Positions 46,364-57,684 of a stretch of 64,000 bases of DNA are shown piece after piece. The translations under genes and the position numbers were made by a program. The stretch comes from Cymodocea nodosa (lineage: Eukaryota > Streptophyta > Magnoliopsida > Alismatales > Cymodoceaceae). Where the stretch lies: NCBI GenBank assembly GCA_036874045.1, contig CM072345.1, positions 14,166,001-14,230,000 on the forward strand, in the 5' to 3' direction. Position 1 is the first letter of the stretch; each line of letters begins with the position of its first letter. The notes below the pieces were generated by a model, which was not told the origin of the DNA, searched no databases, and saw nothing but the letters and a program-made list of their open reading frames with translations.

Positions 46364-48280
46364 CGTTTCCAGGCGTAAAACCCTAATTCGATGGCCGAGA
46401 ACGAGGAGGTCTTCGTTTCCCACCCGCCACGGGAACAAGCTCGTCGCTCCACCCCGTGGGAAGCGCAGCAACGCAAGGTTTTGACGTTTTGTGTTTGTTC
46501 GGAGACACAAAGCTATATGATTTAATAATATTAAATAATTATAATTTAAAATTAATTAAATAAATATTTATTCTGCACTTAAAACTAAATTTATCAACAT
46601 AATATTTTTCCGTTGTTTACGAGCAGTCAACGATCAACTTTTCTAATTTAATTGAGGGCAAACAATGCATATATATATATATCGGGCAATATTACTGTGA
46701 GAATAATTTTGTTGTAGGTATTTTTAAGAGAGGATTAATATTTAATCTGTACGTTATAAAACAGCAGAAGCACGATGTCGAAGGAAAATATATATAAGAG
46801 GGAAAACGTAAATGCCAGCAAACGTTCTGTACTTCCTTCTCACGAACACTCCATATGGAATGAATCAGAGGAAGACACATGAAGATGACGACATTCATGA
46901 TAGTTATTAGAAATCAAGTACGAAAGAGGAAAGGAAAACACGCAAGAAAAAGGGAAAGACTGAGAGAAATAAAAAGAAGAAAGTGAGACAAAATTTAGAG
47001 AGAGAGAGGAGAGAAAATGGAGATAGGATTATGAGGAGAGAAAATGTGTGAAAGTTGTTTAATTAAAATATTTACACTTCACCAACACGGGTGTTTTTGT
47101 ACTTTTTATATAATGTGATGCTGGTTGCCATGTCTTCTTCTTCTTCTCTCTGTTCAATCAAATATTACCAACAAGATAATCATAACCCCAATAGAATTTA
47201 AAAAGGCTATGTGTTACGTATCAGTGCTCTGCTTCTACGTTACTGAAATTCTAATTCACAATCAATTAATTATTTCTTTCAACGAGATTCTCTCGATCAA
47301 TTGGTTCTTTCCTCAACGTGAGTGTGTAAAATCTATTTTGACATCAAATAACAAATTTTAACACAGATTGGAAGTGTCGATGATGCCCCCAGGTAAAAAG
47401 ATCGAAGAGCGGCGATCCTCCGTACATAACACAGAAGGGAATGTGACCGACGGGCCGTCTGTGCTCCTCAACCATGTCTATGCCTGCCCCCGAATACGAT
47501 AGAGGAGGTTAACAAGAACATCTGCCGTGCATGCAAAGAAGATTTACAAAAACGATGCAAGTGTGATGATCTACTCGGTGCCCTAGCTGTTGGGAACTTC
47601 TAAGCACCGGTGTACGTTTGACGTAGATACCAAGCACCGGTGTACGTTTGACGTAGATACCAAGCACCGGCGAAGAGCGGCGAGCGATTAACCTTCCATC
47701 GGTGGTGGTAGGTTTTTGTCTCCCACGAGGAGAATTTCTATGGAAAAAGCGTCGGGTGGGTAGAGTGACAAATATCAAGAGGTGTTGGAATTCCTACGTT
47801 TCAATGTTCCTGTAGCTTCTCGATCATCTCAGCAGGAAAATAACAGGCAGGGCCACAAACACAACATCTAAAAGTACATACTTTTAAGTTTTTTTTATAA
47901 CTAGTCGTTGTGATGATATCTTTTGTATTTTTTGAGTTATTATTGTAATATTAAGTAAAACCATTAGGAACTGTCTGTAAAAACCACAAATCACTATTAC
48001 AAAAACAAATCCAATCCAACCAAAAAAGATAACCAAGACTTAAATACCAAGCTCCTAATCCTAGATGCAAGTGCACTTAACAAATAACAAGCAACGCTTG
48101 TTACAATCCAACAAAGATGAACCCACCGGGTGTAAATGTCAAAAATAGAGATGAAACTGAAAAGCAAGCTCCAATATGCAACACAAGGATATATAAAATT
48201 CAACTTCAAAAGCACAAGCGCCAGATTCCAGAAACAAGTGAGAATAGGGTCCTTCAAAACTAATGACACTGAAAAAAAAT
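46364..48280. other. ASNSD1 upstream region and spacer to uL13
   Basis: The first ~150 bases are the likely ASNSD1 leader/promoter. The rest is AT-rich except for a GC-richer island at about 47380-47770 holding a 30-bp tandem repeat. A short Cys-rich frame in that island (CRACKEDLQKRCKC near 47520-47570) is bounded by stops and is not called as a gene. Confidence 0.5.
47601..47670. repeat. 30-bp tandem repeat, 2.3 copies
   Basis: The unit AAGCACCGGTGTACGTTTGA plus CGTAGATAC and one variable first base starts at 47601 and 47631, with a partial third copy at 47661. Confidence 0.93.
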
Positions 48281-50815
48281 TTAGTACTTAATAGGGGCTA
48301 GGATGTCAAGTTGCGAGCCAAGCTTCTCCTCAGCAGACTTCTCTGCCTTCAGCCGCAGCTTGGACAACTGCTTCCTTCTCTCAAACGAAACAAGAGCCTT
48401 CTGCTTCCTCTTCTCCTCAAGCTCCTGTTGAGAAAAGATAACCATTTGTTGGCGTTACTTAAGCCATTCAGAAGTTTGTTATTGTAAAATATACTTTGGA
48501 AAAATCTGATGGTAAGGTTAATACAATAAATCCTTAGTTACAACAAAACACTAGATAGCCCCGATATTCTACAACCAGATAGATCATACGTTTTTCGTTA
48601 ATTAAAAATAGATATATATATAAATTATAGTGGTGTGTAACAAATACGTTATTCTCTTTATTTTCCATTCAGTGCAGTTCCTCCTTTACGCACAAAGATG
48701 GTTAGCATCTCAACCTACCTTTTATGATATAACAAATCATATATAAGTATGCATATTTCATTTTTAATTGCAAAGTGGCACTTAGACTAAAATGATAAAA
48801 CTAAAATAAAGAAGACAATTAAATAGCAACAGGAAGTCATCATGCACGCACAGAGGACAATACAGCACCATCAATAATAAATTCTACAATATAACAAGGT
48901 AAACATTTTTTCGTGAAAACTCTCAAAAGTTGTAAAGCTCGAATAGTTTTTGAATATAATATTATCTTAGATACCCCTAAAAACTTAAAAGCATAGCTAT
49001 AATACACCTCTCACGATCAATTCTGAAGAAAATATGATTTAAGATTTTTAAAGGCATCTAACATAATATTATAATTTATCTTCTATTCAAAGGGTATGCA
49101 AACTTGAGTATCCAAGCAAAAACCCCAATAAGAAAATAAGTTTAGACACCAAATAACCAACAATAGACTTGAGAGTCCAGACAAATGAATTACATAAAAA
49201 ATAATAATAATGAAGCCAAAAACAAACCTTAACAGTGTCATAGTGACCCCATCCAACCTCCTTTGATAGCCTTCCAAGCACACAATACTTATGCCCCGGT
49301 TGCAGCCTCAAAACCCTAGCAACAAAGCATTAAGCCAACGTGATATAATGTTAAATCAAACAGGCCACAAATCTAAAATAATTAAGAGTCTGAAGCCTCA
49401 CTTGAGTGCATCTGGGACAACAACTCTCTTAACCCTAGCATATGGTGGCGGGACACCCTCAAAAACCTTGAGCCTTCCGAGTGCTGCAGCACCCCTCTTT
49501 GTCTTATGTGGAATCATGCTAAAAAAGGTATTAAAATGTGAGGTATTTTCAGCAGACATTTTTGGAAAGAACCAAACATTTTTATTTGATAAATTTTTCT
49601 ATCCCTTTAATGATGAATAAACCAATGAGACTCTAAAAAGAATAGACAGAAACCTGACATCCTTTCGACTCTTCATGGATCACTTAAACATAAAATTTAA
49701 CACTGGGATTTGTAATTACAACTTCGTTTGGTGATGAAGGCATGAAACTAGGATTATTAAGAAACAATGATCAATTGATAACAGGATATTGCTTTCTTAA
49801 GAAAAAAAGAATAGAGAAACCAAAGATGCATCACATGTGAAGTTTGAACTGGCAATCTCACATGAAGATGAATTTGTTCTCAAAATCATATAACTACCAT
49901 AATTATTAAAAAAGAAATGCAAAACTGAAAATTCAAATAAGGATCATGTATTTCATTTCAAAACCTTAGAATGCATTCCCTAATTAATCACTACCGCATT
50001 GTAAAACTGAGATTCCACGTAAAGATGATGAATTTGATCTTTAAAGCACAATATAACATCATAAAAAGCAAACAATGTATAAACCTGAGATTTCCAATGA
50101 AGATGATGAATTTGACCTAAAACATTAAATTAACTTCATTAATCACTACTGAAGTCCAACTCTGAGGTCTTAAACGAAGATGATGGGTTCGATACAAAAA
50201 GCTCAAAGTAACTGAGTAACTTCATCAATCAAAATGTGATGTAAACCTGAAACTTCACGTGAAAAAAGATGGATTCAATCTTAAAAGTTTAAAATTCAAA
50301 TATAAATAATAGGTTTGATCTCAAAAACTTGAAATAACCTCATTAATCACAATTCAATCAAATAACAAATCTCGGAATCGGCAGAAGACATTCCGATGAA
50401 GCCGATGCCACGTTTTCTGATAATGATAGTTTAAAAAGAACACAACGTGAGGAGGTAAATTTTCTTCCATTTCCATCGATTTCCATTTCGAAGAACCAAA
50501 ACAACCAACATCATCAAATAAAGAATGAGTGCATTTCCCTTACCCACGGATGGTACGCCATAGGATCTTTGATGGAGCGCGGAAGTGGATTGGACCATGG
50601 GAGGGCTTGGTGTTCATACGCTTACGGAGGAAGCGGAGGTACTTCATCTTTTGCCGGACAAGGCCGCCGGAGAGGCAGATCTCCTCGCACCGGACGACCA
50701 CGACCTTCTGGCCGTTGAGAAGCTCCTTCGCGATGATGGAGGACAAGCGACCCAGCATGTGGTGGCGACCGTCCACCACCACCCTCCGTGCGCAGATCCC
50801 CGACCCGTTAACCAT
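48281..50815 (-). CDS. RPL13A: 60S ribosomal protein uL13 (RPL13a)
   Basis: Four exons with consistent phases (50544-50815, 49402-49518, 49228-49315, 48281-48424) encode 206 residues, the normal plant length. It starts [15 protein letters not shown] and continues [34 protein letters not shown] and [18 protein letters not shown]. Exon 2 gives [17 protein letters not shown], exon 3 [19 protein letters not shown], and exon 4 a basic coiled tail ending [13 protein letters not shown]. It belongs to the large cytosolic ribosomal subunit. An in-frame ATG lies 27 codons upstream, but the conserved MVNGSGICA start is preferred. A telo-box lies upstream. The long frames on the opposite strand are shadows. 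Confidence 0.97.
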
Positions 50816-50900
50816 GTCGGCAGCGTTTCCCTTCTCCGCTCTTCTGCTGCAGCCGCCGCTTGTTCTGCTTCTACGCCCCGAGCTGTTCGTACTCAAGGGC

Positions 50901-50910
50901 TAGGGTTTAG
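50901..50910 (-). promoter_or_regulatory. telo-box upstream of uL13
   Basis: The minus strand reads CTAAACCCTA about 86 bases upstream of the ATG, a position typical of plant ribosomal protein genes. Role inferred. Confidence 0.55.
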
Positions 50911-50915
50911 TATCG

Positions 50916-52465
50916 TTATTATACGTGGGAGATGGGTTGTATGGTTTGGATTTGGGCCTGGATGCTAATGAGCCCACGGTCCAAATGTCTAGCTCTTTCT
51001 TGCATCGTGTTTTTTGTGGAAAATTTACTTAATGACACCCAACGTTCTCAACATTTACAACAACAAAAATGTGTCAACCACACTTACCTAGTTATTTAAT
51101 CACTATGGATTGCTTCATGTAGGAGGCAGTTTTTTTCCCATTCCATGATTGAGTTAAATGTCCAACAAAATCAATCATCTTCAAAGAAAAATTACCTAAT
51201 TACTCCCACCTCTTGCCTTATTAATTTTCGATAGATTTATTCCTCAAACCAGTAGCAAGTAATATAATTGATTCAAGCAAAAAACTACCGTTATATATAA
51301 AAACATAGTTGAGTGGAAAAGAAATGTTTTGGGAACTAAACTTTTAAAATATCTATAAAAACAAATTTAACCTTCCATTACATATATTTATTAAATATTG
51401 CATTATTAGTTGATTTTTATCTTAAGTTTTTCCAAATTAGAACACCATTTTCTAGAATTTTTTCTTAAAATTTAACATATTAATTTTTTTTACTCTAATT
51501 AGTTTTTTCATAAAAAACAAAAATTTGTGGAGTTTTTGCCTTATTCAATCAAGCAAAACCTAAGGTCAATTGCCAATGATCTCAAGTCACCCCACAAGAC
51601 CATCATCCTCTATTTGCTTCTTTGTGACCCCATTCTACTCCCACGGCTGACTCCGACTTCTACCCTAATTTCGGCGTTTGTATAATCTCCGCCATCTAGT
51701 ACGACACTTTCTAGATTTGAATGACCCTTATTTTTCGAAAGACTTGTGAATTTACCTTGTGTTTCGAATCTCGTCGAATTTGAAGTCTTGTGGAAGAAAA
51801 CAGTATGGCTTGTGGAAAAGTTAGCTTATCATATGATAAACACATCCAAACATGCCCATAGCTGTTGCTTACCACCATTCGCATCTATGACGGTATTACA
51901 ATTTTGAATGGGTAGGAAAGTTCACTTGCAAAAAATAGCATTAATTGATGAATTTTAAAAAGTTCTTTTGTAAGTACAAAAAAATATGAAAACTTTATTA
52001 GAAACGTAACACAATATTTCCATAACTTTTCCATATGCTGATTTTCATCGATTTTTGAAAAATATTGTGTATGAAATAAACCGCAAAGACTACATTTCCG
52101 GAAGAAAGTCAAAACCATTAAGTATGTTTGAAGATATGTTTTAGTAACAAAACATCCTTCCGCAAATACTAGGACAAAACCATAATTCCAAGCACAATCT
52201 ATACCCATTTTCAAATCTATTTAGTAGTAATGGTCATGTATGAATATCAATAGATTCGAGTGGACTTCTTAGAAGTGATTTTGCTAGCACAATTGGAACA
52301 TACTGTTTCAAAGAAAAGGGGGGTCATGTTAAGGCCCCTTCACCAAAAGGAAAGTCAGCATGCATGATCCTAAATGTTCATGCTAGATTGCCTTATCCAT
52401 GCCAATCAGCATGCTTCTTCCTAACCATTCAAAACAAAACATACGCAGACAAACAGGAAGTGCAG
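50916..52465. other. Spacer between uL13 promoter and the complex I subunit gene
   Basis: AT-rich, no supported gene. The frame at 51885-52214 (minus) is low-complexity and has no domain. Confidence 0.6.
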
Positions 52466-54225
52466 CTACGAAAAGAAGATAGGCCAGTTGGTGTAGTACG
52501 CATCACGAGTCGTCTGATCCATTGACTTGTTCCACTGATGCCACAGAAGGTGAAAAAAAACAAGTTCAGACAACACCAAGAATGCAAATATCACTTTATG
52601 AACTGAAGTGTAAAAGGTAATTCAAGAAAATAAATAAAGTATTTACGTTGCCGTTTCAAGAAAAAAGCTCAAAAATGCCCTTTTAAGAAAAGGAATCACT
52701 AACCAGGAATTCATATTTCTGTTTCTTTTCCTTTGCTTTCTTCCAATGGTATTGTTCGTATAGCATTGCTTTGTCATGCCAGCTGTGTAGAAGGAATCCA
52801 GTATGTAAAGCGAAAAAATAGCATATTGTCCAAGTAAAAATAGCTGGTAAATATTATCAGAAATGCAGCAGTTCAAACTATAACCGCATATGGCGCTAGA
52901 AATATGGAGTCTGACAATTAATATGAGGATGACATGGCTAGAATTCCAAAATGCTACTAATTTCATTTTTTTATGATCAAAGGAAAACCACTTTTCTCAT
53001 ACGTGTCCATATGACGTAGAAAAAATGCAAACAAAATAAACTGAAAATGCTTTGGCAATCCACTGATACCTATGAAGTATGAACCAATTACTTCAAATTA
53101 CTTAAGACTTGATGTGACACAAAGTATTGGGTTATTAAGCATGAACATATCCAAAATAAATTAGGGTAATAAAGATATAAATGTTAGAACAAATGAATGA
53201 TAATACAATGAAAGATAGGTCAAGAAATGATTTCATCTAATATAGAAGAAGAGTTACGGCAATTAAGATAAAATAAGAACAAATCATCTTGGTTAAACCA
53301 ATAATAATATATAGAAAGAAAGGATTTATTTAGCAATCACCACAAAGTGCGATTCAAAACATTGATGTAGTTATTTTATTTAACACTTGATATACACAAA
53401 TCCATATCAAACTTGACTTGATTAGTTTTTAAATCAATAAAAAGTGAATCTGGACCTTCTCACGGCTCCACTAGGGATCCAATAGTTTGCAGTGCTATTG
53501 GAACCAGCCACTCGATGCAATTAAAGCACAACTTGTTCAGAATCCAAAGCTCTAGCCATGGTGGAAATTAGCATGCCAACAGAAATTCAAGGGCCAAATT
53601 ATAGTTTGCATTTCCACAAGTAATAATCTCACAATGCAGCAGCAACAACAACGAAAATCTAAGTTATAATTTTATGACATGAAATCGGTCACATCAATCC
53701 TTTCTCTTCTTCTCTTCCCATGTATTTCTATCTATGATCAAATCTTTGGTTAAAATATATAAATTTAAACTTTTTCTTGTAATTTCTAAGTAAGTAGTTT
53801 GAGATCTTCGTTTACTTCTACTTTGTTCTACACTCATTAATTTTCCCTGATACCAAAAAAGCTAATGTAAATACAAGGCAATCCTAAAAACAACATCAAA
53901 CGTGAATTGGTACGATACAAGCAATATTCCATATTCCAGTAAACATGTGTACGTGTTAACGAGGAAAGAAACAAAACAGGCATCTTATCTTGGGTATTGC
54001 TTCAAGATAAGAACAATACGTAGAGAAGATGATAAAGAGAAAGAAAAGTTTGGCTTTGAACTGTTGGTCTCACTTGTACTGGTTGGATAGCTGCCACAAG
54101 TAAGGGTTGAACCAGGTGATGGCGGAGAAGGCGAAGGCGCCGACCCAGATGTTGCCGAACCTCTCCGGGTTGGCATGGGGAACACCTGGGTCTCCCCGAT
54201 ACGGATTCCCGAAGTACTTCTCCAT
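52466..54225 (-). CDS. Plant-specific mitochondrial complex I subunit (At1g67350-like, 99 aa)
   Basis: Three exons with agreeing phases (54074-54225, 52704-52782, 52466-52534) encode 99 residues. The start is MEKYFGNPYRGDPGVPHANP, followed by ERFGNIWVGAFAFSAITWFN (one membrane helix) and PYLWQLSNQYNWHDKAM. Then come a basic stretch (YHWKKAKEKKQKYEF) and the end DAYYTNWPIFFS. From memory this matches a small protein found in the membrane arm of plant NADH dehydrogenase (complex I) and conserved in land plants. Helix placement and basic tail fit an inner-membrane subunit. The family identity is recognized from memory; the gene structure is seen directly. Introns are 1.3 kb and 0.17 kb; the long one holds an Au-SINE-like copy. 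Confidence 0.85.
53638..53825 (-). mobile_element. Au-SINE-like copy in the complex I subunit intron
   Basis: Plus strand: AGCAACAACAACG, AAATCGGTCACATCAATCC, CCATGTATTTCTATCTATGA, ATATAAATTTAAACTTTTTC, GTAATTTCTAAGTAAGTAG. Longest of the related copies here, about 190 bp. Confidence 0.55.
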
Positions 54226-54589
54226 TGCTCTCGCCTCTTCCCTCCGACGCTCCCTCCTTTGCCCTCTCCTCTTCTCTTCGGAGATACGATGGCTGTTACT
54301 TTATCCTTTCAGTGCAATAATGAAAGGAGTCAAACAAGGGCTGGACATTTAAAAAATAATAATAATGCACTAAAAATATAAGACTTAAATGACATTAACT
54401 ACAATAATCTTCTACATTGTGCGAACTAACATTTTATCTAAATAATATAAAATATACATTGTGCGAATTAATTATTAATTTAAATAGTTCTTTTATAAAG
54501 TTCAGATATTTCTGCATGTTTCAATTTCCACTAAGCTCACCTCGCCACCACAAGATCTCGTGTTAAATAACGTTTATTTGTTAAGAAGA

Positions 54590-55047
54590 AACTTGAATCA
54601 GATGACACCTTACAAAAAATGATGATCAAGGACCAAACGAAAAAAAGACGTTTCATACGAATCAGATCGGGGGAAAACACAAAGCAAGTAGCTGGAAGCA
54701 ACACTAAGAACATGGGCAAGGGAACGAACAAACCACAGACCCGTCAGATCAAAGCGACGACGGGAACAAATGGAGAGGGACAACCCTAGGGTAGCAAAAA
54801 AGTCGAAGGAGTCATTCCGTACTTACCTGGTGACCTAGACGATGTTGGAGCCCCCCTCACGCAAAAGGAAGGCCGTCCGCCTTGCGCAGAGGTCGCGGGA
54901 GGAGAGAAATCAAGGGAAGGGAAGGAGAGCGCCGCCGCCCTTTGGCCGCTTCCCGCCACGCCGGTGGTGTGCGGTTCGAGTGACGGTGGGAAGAATGGGT
55001 GCGAGTTGTCTTGTGGAAGAATAAATGGAACGAAATATTTATCGTTC
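54590..55047 (-). repeat. Second copy of the G3BP leader exon, donor and core promoter
   Basis: Aligns along its length with about 27385-27866 in the same orientation. Shared blocks include CCCGTCAGATCAAAGCGACG, GGGAACAAATGGAGAGGG, GTCATTCCGTACTTACC (with the splice donor kept), GGAGCCCCCCTC, GGAGGAGAGAA, and GGAACGAAATATTTA at the promoter end. Differences are scattered substitutions and indels. No coding sequence follows on the minus strand before the complex I gene at 54225, so it is either an orphan duplicate or an alternative leader/promoter for that gene. Confidence 0.9.
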
Positions 55048-57480
55048 CCTCTTTTTTTTTCAGATAAAAAACATTAATTAAAAGATACTAAACCTCAGTT
55101 GCCCGATTGCAAATACAATAAAAAAAATCGGCGGCTCCAAAAAAACCCAAATATAAGAAGAAAGGTCGATCAAAGTAAACCGCCATTTCCTTGCCTTTAT
55201 TTGCCCATCTTCAAAACTTAAGATTTATAAGATCACTCGAGATGTTGGTAAAATACTGATATTAATTTCATTGAAAATTTATTCAAGCTTTTTCAAAGTC
55301 AAAACCTAAATTTTTTTTACAAAATAAATTTTGAAAATATTTTACCTGTGAAATTTTTGATTTTCAATATTTTAATTGCATTGTAATAATTTTTTCAGCA
55401 ACTAGATTGCATCGAAGAATATTTATTTAATTTTTTATAATAGTAATATTTATTTTTTATAACATATTGTGACACTTTTCTTATTGACTCTCAATCGAAT
55501 CCAAGGTTTTAAGGGAACCATCGACAAAATAATATTTTTTTTTAACATCGTTCAAAAGGTTGGTATGTAAAATGTTGATACTAATTTGATTCAACAGGAC
55601 AATTTTATTAACCAAAAATAAATAAGTCAAGTATATTGAAGAAATTTTTTTCTTTTGACACATAATTTTATTATGATTTTTTATTTCTAACTCTCATGGT
55701 CAAAGTTTCGCAATAATAATTATGATTGATGATTAATTAAAAAAAGATGTCTTGAAGCTTTTTCAAAAGTATAACCTAAAATTTTTTGTCAAAATTTTGA
55801 TTTTCAATATATTAATTGTATTGTAATAAATATTTTTAACAATATTGCTGCATCTAAGTATATTTATTTAATTTTTTATAATAGTAATATTTATTTTTTA
55901 TAACATATTCTGACACTTTTCTCTTATCTATAATAACACAACTATCACTATAAGTATATATTTTATAATATTTATATGTTATTATGAAATATAAAAACAT
56001 AGTTATAGACAATGGTCTATCATAATTATAGAATTTTTGTGACAAATACGAAAACCTATTATAATAATCAAATTAGACCATTGCGGTAACATCATTTACG
56101 AGAAACTTTACAAAAACTCTATCATAATAAATACAATAACTCAATTTTCTTATAGTCACGATACATTAATATTCAAATTAAAATTCAATAATTTTTCATG
56201 ATGTACATAAAGATTCAAATTTTAAATTTTATCTACAGAATTTAAATTTTAAATGTAAAAATAAACCCTTAAAATAATTCATATCTGTACATATCTTATA
56301 GTCATGTGTTTCTGGAATTTAGATCTAAAACAATCAGAATAAGTTAAAATCTAATAAATATAATTTTATATCTTAAAAATAGAAACTACTTATGACAATA
56401 AATAAATAAATGACATTATATTATATCTAAAAATAAAGTACGACAATCCTCTTCGCCAGTCTTATTATATAATTGTTATAACATATTCATTTTTAAGTAT
56501 TTACACACAAAGATAAAAGGGTCTCATGGTGCATTCCCAATTACATAAAAATAAGTTATTATGATGCCTCCACGCACGTTTGCATTTTTCATTCATGTAA
56601 TAATTAAAAAGAATAGGCATACTTCACTTTTCATTTAAACAATTATTTCACTATGTAATTCAAAAGTAAACCATAACGTTGTTATAATTCAAGCCTGCAT
56701 ATCTATTTGAACAAATGAATAAAATAACCATGCATGTCAATAATAAATCAATTGACATAAATAATATTATGCAAAAATACTGAAAATAACTCGAACATGT
56801 ATGATATGAACAATAATACAATTGTATATTTCAATAACCAATTACGTAACACAATCAAAATTAAGCAACATACACTATAAATAATTATTTTTAATACAAC
56901 TAAAGAAAATACTTACGGTTAATTTTAAATCTAATATCCTTTATACTTTTTTTTTCTTACCGTAAAGATGTCGCTTAATGGACGTCAATGATTGCGACAG
57001 TACCCAGTGGAGGGAGGCGATCGAATTTGCTTATGTACGACGGTGATGAGATTGAAGGTTCCGACTGTGAGTCTTTTTCTCGATGATTTTTGGATGTTTT
57101 ATTTTCCTCTAATCACCTTATATATATAATATCAAGAAAATTATAACTTTTTTTCAAAATCTCCGTTTTCATTCAAATTCCTCTCTTAATTGAATTTGGG
57201 TTTAGAATTCAGTATTATCGACCAATTCTTACACTTCCTGAAGCTTACACAATCACGTCAATAAAAATCCTTTAAACAAGATCCAATTTTATATTCATAA
57301 GTACAATATAGATTAAGTTTAATCTATTATTGAATTAAGTAGATAAAACTAAAATCTTACTTTAAATATTTTGCATGCAAGCCACTCTCACACACGAACA
57401 CGTGCGGTCGGCGTTCTTTCACGCCAGTGGAATCGTCCACGTCGACGTCGTTGCCGACTTACCTTACGTGAGGCATCGCG
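55048..57480. other. AT-rich spacer with internal duplications
   Basis: No supportable gene; frames are short and made of Ile/Tyr/Lys-rich AT codons. A small GC-richer patch at about 56965-57080 has no clear frame. The right end (57380-57480) is GC-rich and probably eIF3m upstream sequence, with a CACGTG at 57399-57404. Confidence 0.6.
55284..55925. repeat. Direct duplication of ~180-200 bp in the AT-rich spacer
   Basis: Copy one (about 55284-55485) and copy two (about 55750-55925) share AAGCTTTTTCAAA, TTTTGATTTTCAATAT and ATTGTAATAA. They also share a long nearly identical block, TATTTATTTAATTTTTTATA then ATAGTAATATTTATTTTTTA, followed by TAACATATT(G/C)TGACACTTTTC. Confidence 0.8.
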
Positions 57481-57489
57481 GTGGAGAGG

Positions 57490-57510
57490 TTTTTTTTTTT
57501 TTTTTTTTTT
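57490..57510. repeat. poly-T run (21)
   Basis: Twenty-one consecutive T residues about 175 bases before the eIF3m start codon. The length may be imprecise. Confidence 0.8.
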
Positions 57511-57586
57511 CATAACCACCGATTTATTTCACCGTCCTTCATTTCTCTCTCTTTTTTTTTTTGTTATTTAAAGTAAATCTTCACGA

Positions 57587-57602
57587 AAACCCTAACCCTA
57601 AC
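57587..57602 (+). promoter_or_regulatory. Double telo-box in the eIF3m leader
   Basis: AAACCCTAACCCTAAC lies about 85 bases before the eIF3m ATG. The AAACCCTAA motif is common in plant genes of the translation machinery. Function inferred. Confidence 0.6.
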
Positions 57603-57684
57603 ACCATTCTCGTAATCGTTCCAAATCTCGCCGCGACGCTCGATCGGAGAAAGATCGTAAGATTCACTGCCGTCATCGTAACAT

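Noticed and set aside
50529-50968. Long plus-strand ORFs over uL13 exon 1
   Set aside because: They are antisense shadows of the GC-rich ribosomal protein exon.
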